Assembly: GCA_963733885.1 (NCBI GenBank)
Contig: CAVTES010000004.1
Coordinates: 434,001-498,000, forward strand
Direction: 5' to 3'
DNA from: JACVRW01 sp963733885
GTDB lineage: Bacteria > Actinomycetota > Thermoleophilia > Solirubrobacterales > Thermoleophilaceae
DNA length: 64,000 nt
Position 1 is the stretch's first letter. Each line of letters starts with the position of its first letter. Below, piece after piece: positions 16,554 through 24,509 of this stretch. The position numbers and the translations under genes are program-made. Under the pieces are notes generated by a model. That model made no database searches, was not told the origin of the DNA, and saw only the letters and a program-made list of their open reading frames with translations.

Positions 16554-17468
16554 TTACTGCAGCGGCTTCGCCAGCGCGTGCCGCGCCGCCGGCGAGCGGC
16601 AGAACGCCATGAACGCGTCCACCTCCTCGCGCACCGGCCCCACCGCGCTCCTCACCACGTGCCAGCGCCGCTCCGGCAGGCCGCCTCGCGGTGAGATCGT
16701 CTCCAGCAGTCCCAGCTCCAACTCCAGCTCCACCGCGGCCCTCGATTGCAGCGCCACGCCGAGCCCCGAGCGCGCTGCCTGCTTGATCGCGCCGTTCGAG
16801 CCCAGCGTCAACAGCCTTGGCTCGATCCCGCGGCTTGCCAGGAACTCCTCCACCAGCGTTCGTGTGCCCGAGCCGGGCTCCCGCAGCAGCCACGGCCGCC
16901 TCGCCAGCTCCTCCACCGCCACCCAGCGCCGCCGGGCCAGCGGATCGCCCGGGGACGTGACGAGCACGAACTCGTTGTCGGCGAAGTCGTGGCCCACGAG
17001 GCGCTTCTCGTCAGGGATCCGACCCGTCACGGCCACGTCGACCTCGTGGTCGAGCACCCGCTGGAACACCACTTCGCGGTTACCTACGTGCAGGCTGATC
17101 TCCAGCCCCGGGTGGCGCTCACGGAACGCCTGGATGAGCTGCGGCACCAGGTACTCGCCCGCAGTCGTGACGGCGCTTATGCGCAGCGCGCGCGGTTCCT
17201 GGTTCGCCGCCTCGCGCGCGGCCCGCGCGCCCTGCTCCAGCAGGCCGAGCACGTCGGCCGCGTACGACACGTAGGCGGCGCCGGCGGCCGACGCCCGCAG
17301 CGTGCGGCCGGCCCGCTCGGTCAGCACCACACCGAGCTCGCGCTCGAGCGCCGACACCGCGGCCGACACCGACGGCTGCGTCACCACCAGCTCCTCCGCC
17401 GCGGCCGTGACCGACCCGCGCCGCACGACGGTCAGGAAAGAGGTCAGCTGTGTGAGGGTGACAGCCAT
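16554..17468 (-). CDS. LysR-family transcriptional regulator (CbbR-like position)
   Basis: Typical 304-residue LysR protein: N-terminal winged helix (LTQLTSFLTVVRRGSVTAAAEEL, helix-turn-helix about residues 18-37) and a periplasmic-binding-like effector domain with SGTRTLVEEFL and SNGAIKQAARSGLGVAL. It is the last gene of the operon that contains phosphoribulokinase, separated from it by 28 bases that hold a perfect inverted repeat. LysR regulators next to Calvin-cycle genes are often CbbR; here that name rests on position only. Confidence 0.85.
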   Translation of the reverse strand: MAVTLTQLTSFLTVVRRGSVTAAAEELVVTQPSVSAAVSALERELGVVLTERAGRTLRASAAGAAYVSYAADVLGLLEQGARAAREAANQEPRALRISAVTTAGEYLVPQLIQAFRERHPGLEISLHVGNREVVFQRVLDHEVDVAVTGRIPDEKRLVGHDFADNEFVLVTSPGDPLARRRWVAVEELARRPWLLREPGSGTRTLVEEFLASRGIEPRLLTLGSNGAIKQAARSGLGVALQSRAAVELELELGLLETISPRGGLPERRWHVVRSAVGPVREEVDAFMAFCRSPAARHALAKPLQ

Positions 17469-17469
17469 G

Positions 17470-17495
17470 CTTGCGTCAAGACGTATAGACGCAAG
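17470..17495. promoter_or_regulatory. Inverted-repeat operator upstream of the LysR gene
   Basis: CTTGCGTC (17470-17477), ten bases, GACGCAAG (17488-17495): a perfect 8-base inverted repeat directly before the LysR start, with the T-N11-A type geometry of LysR sites. Probably autoregulatory. Confidence 0.6.
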
Positions 17496-17496
17496 T

Positions 17497-18456
17497 CTAA
17501 GCGTGAAGCGCGGAATCCGCCCCCGTCGACCGGCGCGGCTCGGCCCGCGGCGGCGATCCGCCGATCGCGAGCGCCGCCCGCGCGGTCACGGCGTGGTACA
17601 GGACCAGGAGCTGCACGAGCGCCAGCGAATCAGACCGGTGAAGGTCGGTCCCGATCGTGAACTCCCCGAGCCGCCGGATCCGCAGGTGGCTCGCGAAGCT
17701 CATCCGCTCCCAGATCGCCTCCTCGAGCTCGGCCGCGTGGCCCGGGTCGAGGTCACCGGGTATCCGCAGCAGCCACTCGTGCTCGCGCTTCACCAGGCCG
17801 GGGCCGCCCGCACGGCCGTCGTCGAGCAGCGGCGAGAGGTCCGGGTGCGGCAGCGAGTCCCGGAGGATCACGTCCACGTCGAGGTGGGCCGGTCCGGCCG
17901 CGCCCCCGCCTCGGAAGGCCACCACGATGTCGGCGTGCTCGCGCTGGGGCTCCACGAACTGCGCCGCGTCCGACTGGCGGCGGTCCAGCTCTGCAAGCAC
18001 CTCGTCGGTCGTGTAGCCGCGCCGCGTGCAGTCGCGCTTGAGCTTCCACGCCCGGCGCAGCGCCTCCGGCGGCGTGAGCATCACCCGCACGTCGTGAAGG
18101 CTGCGCAGCGTCTCCGTGTGGAGGTTCAGCAGCCCCTCCACCACCAGGAACTTGGCCGGGCGCACGTAAACGGGCGGCTGGAAGGTCCCGTCCTGGTGCG
18201 AGTAGACCGGCTTCAGCACCGGCTCGCCCCGGCGCAGGTGCACGAGGTGCTGGGTGAGGATGTCGAGGTGGTTCGAGTCCGGATGCAGCGGTGTGACGCC
18301 CAGCTCGGCCCGCCGGCGCCGGTCGTGGCGGTGGTAGTCGTCGGCGGACACGTGGGTCACATGCGTGTCGCCCAGCACCCGCACGAGGCCGCGGGTCACC
18401 GTCGTCTTGCCGGCGCCGGAGTCGCCGGCGACGCCCACGACGATCGAGCGGGCCAT
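17497..18456 (-). CDS. Phosphoribulokinase (class II type)
   Basis: P-loop kinase that would phosphorylate ribulose 5-phosphate to ribulose 1,5-bisphosphate. In the 319-residue protein the P-loop GDSGAGKTT is near residue 10, followed by the substrate loop SADDYHRHDR, then GVTPLHPDSNHLDI, KPVYSHQDGTF and KFLVVEGLLNLH, an order and spacing matching plant/cyanobacterial-type PRK better than uridine kinase. ATG overlaps the flavin reductase stop (TGATG). No RuBisCO gene is in the window. Actinobacterial PRK homologs without RuBisCO exist, so a Calvin-cycle role is inference. Confidence 0.8.
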   Translation of the reverse strand: MARSIVVGVAGDSGAGKTTVTRGLVRVLGDTHVTHVSADDYHRHDRRRRAELGVTPLHPDSNHLDILTQHLVHLRRGEPVLKPVYSHQDGTFQPPVYVRPAKFLVVEGLLNLHTETLRSLHDVRVMLTPPEALRRAWKLKRDCTRRGYTTDEVLAELDRRQSDAAQFVEPQREHADIVVAFRGGGAAGPAHLDVDVILRDSLPHPDLSPLLDDGRAGGPGLVKREHEWLLRIPGDLDPGHAAELEEAIWERMSFASHLRIRRLGEFTIGTDLHRSDSLALVQLLVLYHAVTARAALAIGGSPPRAEPRRSTGADSALHA

Positions 18457-19055
18457 CAGGCCTGGCCGAGCCGCTCGTAGCGCCCGCCGTGGAAGAGCAG
18501 CGGCGCACCGGGACCCTGGCGCGCATACTCCACCCGGCCGAGGAACAGCGAGTGGTCGCCGCCCCAGTACGAGCGCTCGATCCGCGCCACGAAGTGGGCC
18601 AGCGCGCCCTCCACGAGCGGCGTGTTGCGCACGAGGTCGAAGCGGGGCTCGGGCAGGTCGTCGCCGGGCCGGCCGGCGAAGCGGTCGGACAGCGGGGACT
18701 GCGTCTCGCACAGCACGCTCACCCCGTAGCAGCACCCCTCATGCAGCAGCCCGCACATCTTGGTGCGCCGGTCCACCGAGATGAGCACCAGTGGCGGCTC
18801 GAGCGACACCGACATGAACGCGTTCGCGGTCATCCCGTGTACCTGCTCGCCCTGGCGCGTGGTGATCACCGTTACCCCGGTGGCGAACATGCCGAGCGTG
18901 CGGCGCAGGGCCACGGCCACCTCCTGGCCGTCCGAGCAGTCCACGTCCGGACCCTCGTCCTCGCTGAACTCGTCGAACGGGCTGGCCCCGATCCCGTCCG
19001 GGCCCGACCAGCTGAGCGGGAAGTCGAACTCGGGTGGGCGGGGCGTGTCGCTCAT
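18456..19055 (-). CDS. Flavin reductase domain protein (two-component monooxygenase partner type)
   Basis: 199-residue FMN-binding split-barrel flavin reductase of the DIM6/NTAB type, which supplies reduced flavin to a partner oxygenase. The core begins LRRTLGMFATGVTVITT and contains GMTANAFMSVSLEPPLVLISVD and the late SLFLGRVEY strand. An acidic roughly 45-residue N-terminal extension precedes the core. Four-base overlap with the upstream fusion gene and one-base overlap with PRK place it inside one operon. The likely partner is the acyl-CoA-dehydrogenase-fold protein two genes upstream. Confidence 0.88.
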   Translation of the reverse strand: MSDTPRPPEFDFPLSWSGPDGIGASPFDEFSEDEGPDVDCSDGQEVAVALRRTLGMFATGVTVITTRQGEQVHGMTANAFMSVSLEPPLVLISVDRRTKMCGLLHEGCCYGVSVLCETQSPLSDRFAGRPGDDLPEPRFDLVRNTPLVEGALAHFVARIERSYWGGDHSLFLGRVEYARQGPGAPLLFHGGRYERLGQA

Positions 19056-21349
19056 GAGCGCGGGCGCGTCTTGTCCGGATCGTAGAAGGGGAAGCGCACC
19101 ACCTCCGCGGGAATCCGCTTCTGCAGACCGTCGAGCTTCCCGACCTCCACGGCGGTCCCGAGCTCCGAGTACTGCACGGCCATCCGGCAGAGCGCCACGT
19201 TCCTCCGCAGCGTCGGGCTGCGCGTGCCGCTCGTGACCACACCCACGCGGCGGCGGCCGACCCACACCTCGTCGCCGTGGCCCGCCGTCTCGTTCCCCTC
19301 GAGCTCGAGCCCCACCAGCTTCCGCTGCGGGTGCAAGGAGCGTTCCACGAGCGCCTCCTTGCCGACGAAGTCGTCCTCGCTGTCGAGCTTCACGGTGAAG
19401 CCGATCCCGGCCTCGAACGGGTCGACCTGGTCGTCGAACTCGTAGTGGGCGAAGATCAGGCCGGCCTCGATGCGGATCATGTCGAGCGCCTCGAGCCCCA
19501 GCGGCTTCAGCCCGTGCGGCTGCCCGGCCTCCCAGACCGCGTCCCACACGGCGGGTCCGTCGTCGGGGTGGCAGAACACCTCGTAGCCGAGCTCGCCCGT
19601 GTAGCCGGTGCGCGAAACCACCACCGGGATGCCGTCATAGCCGCCGAAGCGGCCCACCAGGAAGCGGAACCACTTGAGCTCCTCGAGCGACGGCTGCGTG
19701 GGCGGCGTCCAGACGATCTCCTTCATGAGATCGCGGCTCGCGGGTCCCTGCACCGCCACATTGTGCAGCTGGTCCGTAGAGGGCTTGACCCACACCTTCA
19801 GGCCCGTCCGCCCGGCCAGCTCCTTCAGCCACACGCCGTCGTAAGGGTCGCCGCCGATGAAGCGGAAGTTGTCGTCGCCGAGCCGGAAGACGGTGGCGTC
19901 GTCGATCATCCCGCCGGTCTCGTTGCACACCGCCGTGTAGACCACCTGGCCCACCGCCAGCCGCCGGGCGTCGCGCGTGATGGCGAGCTGCACCAGCTTC
20001 TCGGCGTCGGGGCCGAGCACCTCCCACTTCCGCAGCGGCGAGAGGTCCATCATCACGACCTTCTCGCGGCAGGCCCAGTACTCGGCGATCCCGCCCTCGT
20101 TGTTGAAGCAGTGCGGCAGCCAGTAGCCGCGGTACTCGACGAAGCTCTCGGTGAGGTCGGCGGTGCGCGGGTGGAACGCCGTCTCCTTGGTCATGACTGG
20201 CTCTGCCTCCGGGGTCACGCGATGGGCGATCGCCTTCGAGAAGCGGTTCTCGGGCGGGTAGACGCGGACGTGCACGTCGGTGCACTCCCACGCGTTGGCC
20301 GGATCGATGTCGTCCGGGCACGCGGAGGACGCGCACACCAGGTCGTTCGCGGCGCGCAGCAGCACGTAGTCGCCCGGCCGCGACCATGGCTCGTCGAAAG
20401 CGAGCATGTTGTCGCAGTCGAGGCTCGTGTTGTAGAAGAAGTTGAGCGCCTCCCAGCCCTTGCGCTCGGCGATCCCGTAGGGCGTGACCTGGCCGTTGAA
20501 GTTGTCCGTGCAGTTCACGTGGCCGGGGTAGCCCATGTCTTCGTAGTACTTCGCCTGACAGGCGAGCCCGAACATGTCGTGGCGGCCGACTGTGTCCTGC
20601 ACGACCTCCACGAGCGGGTCCATGTCGACGTCGAAGAACTTGCCGTAGAGGCCGGGGGCCGGCACGGCCGAGCCCATCAGCGTGCGGGTGGTGACCCCGT
20701 CTAGCCCGCGCTCGAGCCCGCGCTGGAGCTTGTGCTCGTGGAAGGCGAGGAAGTCGGAGCACTGCTTGCCCTTCACGTCGATGATCTGGATGTACTCGCC
20801 CTCCTTCACCTCGTATGCGAGCGCCGACGCGCGGTCCACCCGGAAATCGAGCCGCGGGTCGGCGAGGGGCGCCGGGAGCTCGAGCTCCACGTCCGGGCGC
20901 GGGCGGGCGCGCTTCACCTCAACCACGAGCGCCGAGGCGGGAGGGTCGCCGTCCACCACCCGGCCGCCGGGCGCGGCCACCACCAGGAGCACGGCGCGCT
21001 CGCACTCGAAGGACTCCGAGGCGCCGGGCGCGCCGTCGCGGCCGAAGAGGCGGAGGGCGCGGGCGTCGTGAGGGCCGAGCCCCCGCTCGTGCAGGACGGC
21101 GAGGAAGCCGTCCTCGGCGGCGCGGAGGACGGTGGCGTCCGAGTCGGCCGCGGCGCCGAGCGCGCCGAGGTCCTCCCGGCCGTCCGGCGCCAGCGCCGTC
21201 ACCTCCGCAGGCTGGCCGCCGTCCGGGTCGATCACCGTCACCCGGTCGCCGCCGTGCAGCTCCACCACGGTCGCCGCGCCGGGCCTCACCCACCACGACT
21301 CGAACGAGCCGTCGACGGGCCTCAGGCCTGACTCGAGCGACACCGCCAT
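19052..21349 (-). CDS. DUF1989 (urea carboxylase-associated) - GcvT aminomethyltransferase fusion
   Basis: 765-residue two-part protein. Residues about 1-350 belong to the DUF1989/urea-carboxylase-associated family, with conserved Cys and acidic positions in IQIIDVKGKQCSDFLAF and YPGHVNCTDNF. Residues about 390-765 are a complete GcvT-type tetrahydrofolate-dependent aminomethyltransferase or demethylase: CNETGGMIDDATVFRL contains the catalytic-region Asp, SRTGYTGELGYEVF and the C-terminal beta-barrel follow. It would move a C1 group from a methylated donor to tetrahydrofolate. DUF1989 has no firmly known chemistry. It follows the ACAD-fold gene by four bases and overlaps the flavin reductase. 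Confidence 0.85.
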   Translation of the reverse strand: MAVSLESGLRPVDGSFESWWVRPGAATVVELHGGDRVTVIDPDGGQPAEVTALAPDGREDLGALGAAADSDATVLRAAEDGFLAVLHERGLGPHDARALRLFGRDGAPGASESFECERAVLLVVAAPGGRVVDGDPPASALVVEVKRARPRPDVELELPAPLADPRLDFRVDRASALAYEVKEGEYIQIIDVKGKQCSDFLAFHEHKLQRGLERGLDGVTTRTLMGSAVPAPGLYGKFFDVDMDPLVEVVQDTVGRHDMFGLACQAKYYEDMGYPGHVNCTDNFNGQVTPYGIAERKGWEALNFFYNTSLDCDNMLAFDEPWSRPGDYVLLRAANDLVCASSACPDDIDPANAWECTDVHVRVYPPENRFSKAIAHRVTPEAEPVMTKETAFHPRTADLTESFVEYRGYWLPHCFNNEGGIAEYWACREKVVMMDLSPLRKWEVLGPDAEKLVQLAITRDARRLAVGQVVYTAVCNETGGMIDDATVFRLGDDNFRFIGGDPYDGVWLKELAGRTGLKVWVKPSTDQLHNVAVQGPASRDLMKEIVWTPPTQPSLEELKWFRFLVGRFGGYDGIPVVVSRTGYTGELGYEVFCHPDDGPAVWDAVWEAGQPHGLKPLGLEALDMIRIEAGLIFAHYEFDDQVDPFEAGIGFTVKLDSEDDFVGKEALVERSLHPQRKLVGLELEGNETAGHGDEVWVGRRRVGVVTSGTRSPTLRRNVALCRMAVQYSELGTAVEVGKLDGLQKRIPAEVVRFPFYDPDKTRPRS

Positions 21350-21353
21350 CGCG

Positions 21354-22757
21354 CTAGGCCTTCGCGGCCGGTTCCTTCGCCTCGTCCTTGTCGGCCTGCT
21401 CGCCGAGCTGCTTGGCGAGCTCGCGCTTGCCGGCCGCGTCGAGCTTCTTCACCTCGTTCTCGACCACGCGGCGGTTGTACGTCTGGTTCCAGTAGTCGAG
21501 AGCGTCGAAACCGAGCAGCACCGCCTTGCCCACGAACTGCCGCAGCACCTCGTTGGTGGGGCCCATCACCCAGCCGGCCTTCGCGTCACGGACGTAGCGC
21601 TCGAGCTCCATGTCCCGCTTGTAGCCCGACCCGCCGCACGCGTGAAGCATCTTGTCGACGTGGTGGGCGGTGTTCTTGGCCGCCTCGAACTTGATCTGCC
21701 ACGCCCAGTGAAGGTAGTCCGCCCGGGCGGTCTCGCCGGGCTCCAGGATGCGCCGGTTGTCGTCGGTCACGCGGTCCATCGCCTGGGCCACGGACATCAC
21801 GAACACCCGGCAGGCGTTCGTGTCCATCACGGCCTCGCCCACGTAGTCCTGGATCGTCGGGTAGTCCGCCACCCGCATGCCCACGTCCACGTGGCGCTTA
21901 CGCGTGGTGTGGCGCTTCGCGATGTCGATCGCCCCCATCGTGATGCCGTTCCACACCGACGACGACCCGATCAGGAACCAGGGGTCCACCGCCTCGTCGT
22001 TGGAGGCGGCGCCGTCGCCCAGCGGCCCCACGAGCTGCTCCGCCGGGATCTCCACGCCCTCCACCTGGATCGGCCCGGACTGGTTGCCGCGCAGGCCTAG
22101 CGCGTCCCACAGCGAGGGCTGCGCCTTCACGTGATCGCCGTCGATCACGAACACCGAGAGGTCGTCGTAGCCCTTGAAGTCGGGGCTGGTGGTCTGCACG
22201 ACGTAGAAGTCGGCGAACCCGCCGGAGGTCGTCCAGGACGCCTTCTTGTTGACCTTGAAGCCGCCGTTCGAGCGCTCCGCGCTCGACGAGAACGGGTACC
22301 AGAAGTGGGAGCCGGTCTCGGGGTCCGAGTAGGACAGCGTCCCGATCTTGCACTCGCTGTCCATCGGCCGGATGTACTTGTCCACGAGCTCGGGGGTTGG
22401 CCGCAGCATGAGCGTGGCCACGGCGCCGATGTGCATGACGTAGCACATGGCGGTGGAGGCGCAGCCGTAGCGGGCGAGCGTCTCGCACACCATCGTGAAG
22501 GCCACGTGGTTCTCGCCCAGGCCCCCGTACTCCTCGGGCACCGTCAGCCCCAGGAAGCCGTTCTCCGCGAGGAGCTCGAAGTTCCGGCGCGGGTAGAGGA
22601 GCTCGTCGTCCGACCTCTTGGCGTTTGCGCGCAGCTCCTTTTCGCACAGCTCGATCAGCTTGGCGCGGAGCTCCTTCTGGCGCTCGGTGAGGAACCAGTC
22701 CGGGTCCCATTCGTAGCCGAGCCCCCAGAACGGCTCGCCGCCCCACGTCTTCTCCAC
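21354..22757 (-). CDS. Acyl-CoA dehydrogenase-fold flavoprotein, canonical base not seen
   Basis: 467-residue flavoprotein with the ACAD fold: N-terminal helices (LAENGFLGLTVPEEYGG), middle beta domain (IGTLSYSDPETGSH, KKASWTTSGGFADFYVV) and C-terminal helices (MLHACGGSGYKRDMELER). At the place of the catalytic Glu in short-chain enzymes (YEGTSE), the sequence is VMGPTNEVLR, so that Glu is Met; other ACAD subfamilies put it elsewhere. GTG 22757 follows GGAGGAGAG and is the best start. Leading an operon with a flavin reductase, it may be a two-component monooxygenase rather than a dehydrogenase. Substrate unknown. Confidence 0.8.
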   Translation of the reverse strand: MEKTWGGEPFWGLGYEWDPDWFLTERQKELRAKLIELCEKELRANAKRSDDELLYPRRNFELLAENGFLGLTVPEEYGGLGENHVAFTMVCETLARYGCASTAMCYVMHIGAVATLMLRPTPELVDKYIRPMDSECKIGTLSYSDPETGSHFWYPFSSSAERSNGGFKVNKKASWTTSGGFADFYVVQTTSPDFKGYDDLSVFVIDGDHVKAQPSLWDALGLRGNQSGPIQVEGVEIPAEQLVGPLGDGAASNDEAVDPWFLIGSSSVWNGITMGAIDIAKRHTTRKRHVDVGMRVADYPTIQDYVGEAVMDTNACRVFVMSVAQAMDRVTDDNRRILEPGETARADYLHWAWQIKFEAAKNTAHHVDKMLHACGGSGYKRDMELERYVRDAKAGWVMGPTNEVLRQFVGKAVLLGFDALDYWNQTYNRRVVENEVKKLDAAGKRELAKQLGEQADKDEAKEPAAKA

Positions 22758-22788
22758 GGTTCTCTCTCCTCCGTCGCCTGGGCCGTTC

Positions 22789-22802
22789 GTACAAACTTGT
22801 AC
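22789..22802. promoter_or_regulatory. Palindromic operator upstream of the ACAD-fold gene
   Basis: GTACAA-AC-TTGTAC is a perfect 6-base inverted repeat 30 bases before the GTG start. It is followed by TACAAGCG (22800-22807), which also occurs just before the soxD gene (50191-50198). Likely regulator binding region for the operon; the cognate regulator is unknown. Confidence 0.5.
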
Positions 22803-22878
22803 AAGCGATTTGTATCGCGCAGGGTAGCTCGTGTCCACCGGGCCAGGGCGGCCGGCCGGGCAGCCACGCTCTCCGAGC

Positions 22879-24351
22879 TCAGACCTTCGGCGGTTCGGTC
22901 CTCACATCCGTCGTCGCGGGCTCGCCGTCGGTGGGCGCCAGGGCGCCGTCCCCGTTGCCGGTCGTCAGCGCGGCCGGCATCGGGTCGTGGACGATGTCCC
23001 AGTAGGTGGCGTCGTAGCCCGCGACCTGGACCTCCTCGGAGACGCCGAGGTTGCGCCCAAGGATCGCGGTCATGATCCATCCGGTCAGGAGCCCGGCGCC
23101 AATGCACACGGCGAGGCCGGCCGCCTGCCAAAGCAGGGTCACCTCGGCGTGCTGGAAGGCGTAGTCGCCCTCCGTGACGCCGAAGTAGCCGCCTCCCGCC
23201 GTGCCCCAGTTGAGGACGCCGACCATCAGGATCCCGTAGGACCCCACGCCGAGGAACAGCGGGATGAGCTTGTGCTCGTCGAACTCGCGCTTCTGCGTCC
23301 ACTCGTAGACCGCGTACGCCACGAGCGGCGCAGACATGGCGACGAGGAACATCTCCCATGGCGCGTAGATGTCGAACGCCGGCGACCCGACCACGTATCC
23401 CGCGAATGGGCCCAGGAGCGTGTAGATGTACTTCTTCGTCCTGTAGGCGATGATCGCGCCGGTGATCGCCCCGCCGGCCCATGCGAGGCCGAGATTGTTG
23501 AAGGCCACGCCGATGCTCGTGTCGGACATGTTCACGCCGACGAAGAGGGCCTCCACACCCTCCGGCTGGAAGAAGAAGCCGCAGGAGAGGATCACGAACG
23601 GCAGGCCGGTGATGATCAGGACGAGCCCGATCGTGGTGAGGCCCAGGTTGTAGGAGCGGTACTCGCCGACGATCCGGTGCGGGCTGTACATGCCGGGGCG
23701 CTTCCCGAGCTTCCGCACCAGCATGAGGGCAACTGCCCCCGCGAACACGTAGACGAAGCCGGCGCCGAAGAAGTCGTGGTAGCCCTCGTTCGTCAGCGGC
23801 CCCGTGGAGCCCCAGGTCAGCCAGCTGAGCAGCGAGGACACGACGGCGCAGACGGCCGAGATCAGGAAGTACGCGGACGCCTTGATCCGCTCCGTGACCG
23901 CCAGGCCGATCAGCACGTTGATGATTCCGGCGAAGCAGGCGAGGAAAAAGATGAAGATCTGCTGGGTGTTGAGGTTGGCGGCCATCACGTCCTGCGCCGG
24001 ATCCATGTCCTGCGCGAACGCGCCTGTGAACGACCCGCCAAGCCACCAGTCCTTGACCGACTGCCAGTACGGATCGGGGATGTCGAAGGCCACGTAGTAC
24101 TGCCAGTTCCAGATCGCGAAGCCGATCAGGAAATAGACGACGAAGCCGATGAAGAAGGCGATCAGCTTCTGGATGACGGTGTCGAAGACGTTGACGCGCC
24201 GTACGCCCCCGATGTCGACCATCAGAAGTCCAGCCAGGATGACCAGAGCTCCGAGCGTGCCCGACGCGTAGACGATGTTCTGCGCGAGCGAGTGGTTCGT
24301 CAGCTGCTCAGGGACGAACGGTCCCGCCTGAGCGATCAACGTGGAAATCAA
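22879..24351 (-). CDS. Atypical Amt/Mep-family transporter lacking the twin histidines
   Basis: Polytopic 490-residue protein of the ammonium transporter family, about 11 membrane helices and a roughly 70-residue cytoplasmic tail rich in Pro/Thr. It aligns with AmtB around DFFGAGFVYVFAG, where AmtB has DFAGGTVVHINAA; the first pore histidine (His168) is Tyr201. The second (His318 region) aligns to LFLGVGSYG, without His. So it may carry another cation such as an alkylammonium, or act as a sensor. TTG start with GGAGG spacing. It stands alone between the ACAD operon and a divergent MFS gene. Confidence 0.8.
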   Translation of the reverse strand: MISTLIAQAGPFVPEQLTNHSLAQNIVYASGTLGALVILAGLLMVDIGGVRRVNVFDTVIQKLIAFFIGFVVYFLIGFAIWNWQYYVAFDIPDPYWQSVKDWWLGGSFTGAFAQDMDPAQDVMAANLNTQQIFIFFLACFAGIINVLIGLAVTERIKASAYFLISAVCAVVSSLLSWLTWGSTGPLTNEGYHDFFGAGFVYVFAGAVALMLVRKLGKRPGMYSPHRIVGEYRSYNLGLTTIGLVLIITGLPFVILSCGFFFQPEGVEALFVGVNMSDTSIGVAFNNLGLAWAGGAITGAIIAYRTKKYIYTLLGPFAGYVVGSPAFDIYAPWEMFLVAMSAPLVAYAVYEWTQKREFDEHKLIPLFLGVGSYGILMVGVLNWGTAGGGYFGVTEGDYAFQHAEVTLLWQAAGLAVCIGAGLLTGWIMTAILGRNLGVSEEVQVAGYDATYWDIVHDPMPAALTTGNGDGALAPTDGEPATTDVRTEPPKV

Positions 24352-24395
24352 GGCTCAACCTCCCCCGGTGCTGCCTTGGTCTATTCGGCGGCGCG

Positions 24396-24424
24396 ACTAT
24401 ACCCTCGCCTCCGGATTGAATCAA
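24396..24424 (-). promoter_or_regulatory. Sigma-70-type promoter for the atypical amt gene
   Basis: On the minus strand TTGATT (24424-24419), a 17-base spacer and TATAGT (24401-24396), about 45 bases before the TTG start. The -35 lies in the short palindrome ATTGAATCAAT, which may be an operator. Confidence 0.55.
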
Positions 24425-24451
24425 TTCGTACATTCGCACGGCCGACGATAT

Positions 24452-24497
24452 TTCGACAAACGTCGAACTTTGGGCTAAAGTTCGATGAACCTCGAAC
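24452..24497. promoter_or_regulatory. Cluster of alternating TTCGA half-sites before the MFS gene
   Basis: Three overlapping inverted repeats: TTCGAC-AAAC-GTCGAA (24452-24467), TCGAACTTT-GGGCT-AAAGTTCGA (24463-24485, nine perfect pairs) and GTTCGA-TGAACC-TCGAAC (24480-24497). It directly precedes the GTG at 24510, so a repressor here would block MFS expression. Confidence 0.6.
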
Positions 24498-24509
24498 AAC
24501 GCCGGAACC

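Noticed and set aside
17497..18456. Uridine kinase instead of phosphoribulokinase
   Set aside because: Spacing and motifs after the P-loop (DDYHRHDR, GVTPLHP, KPVYSH) follow class II PRK more closely than Udk.
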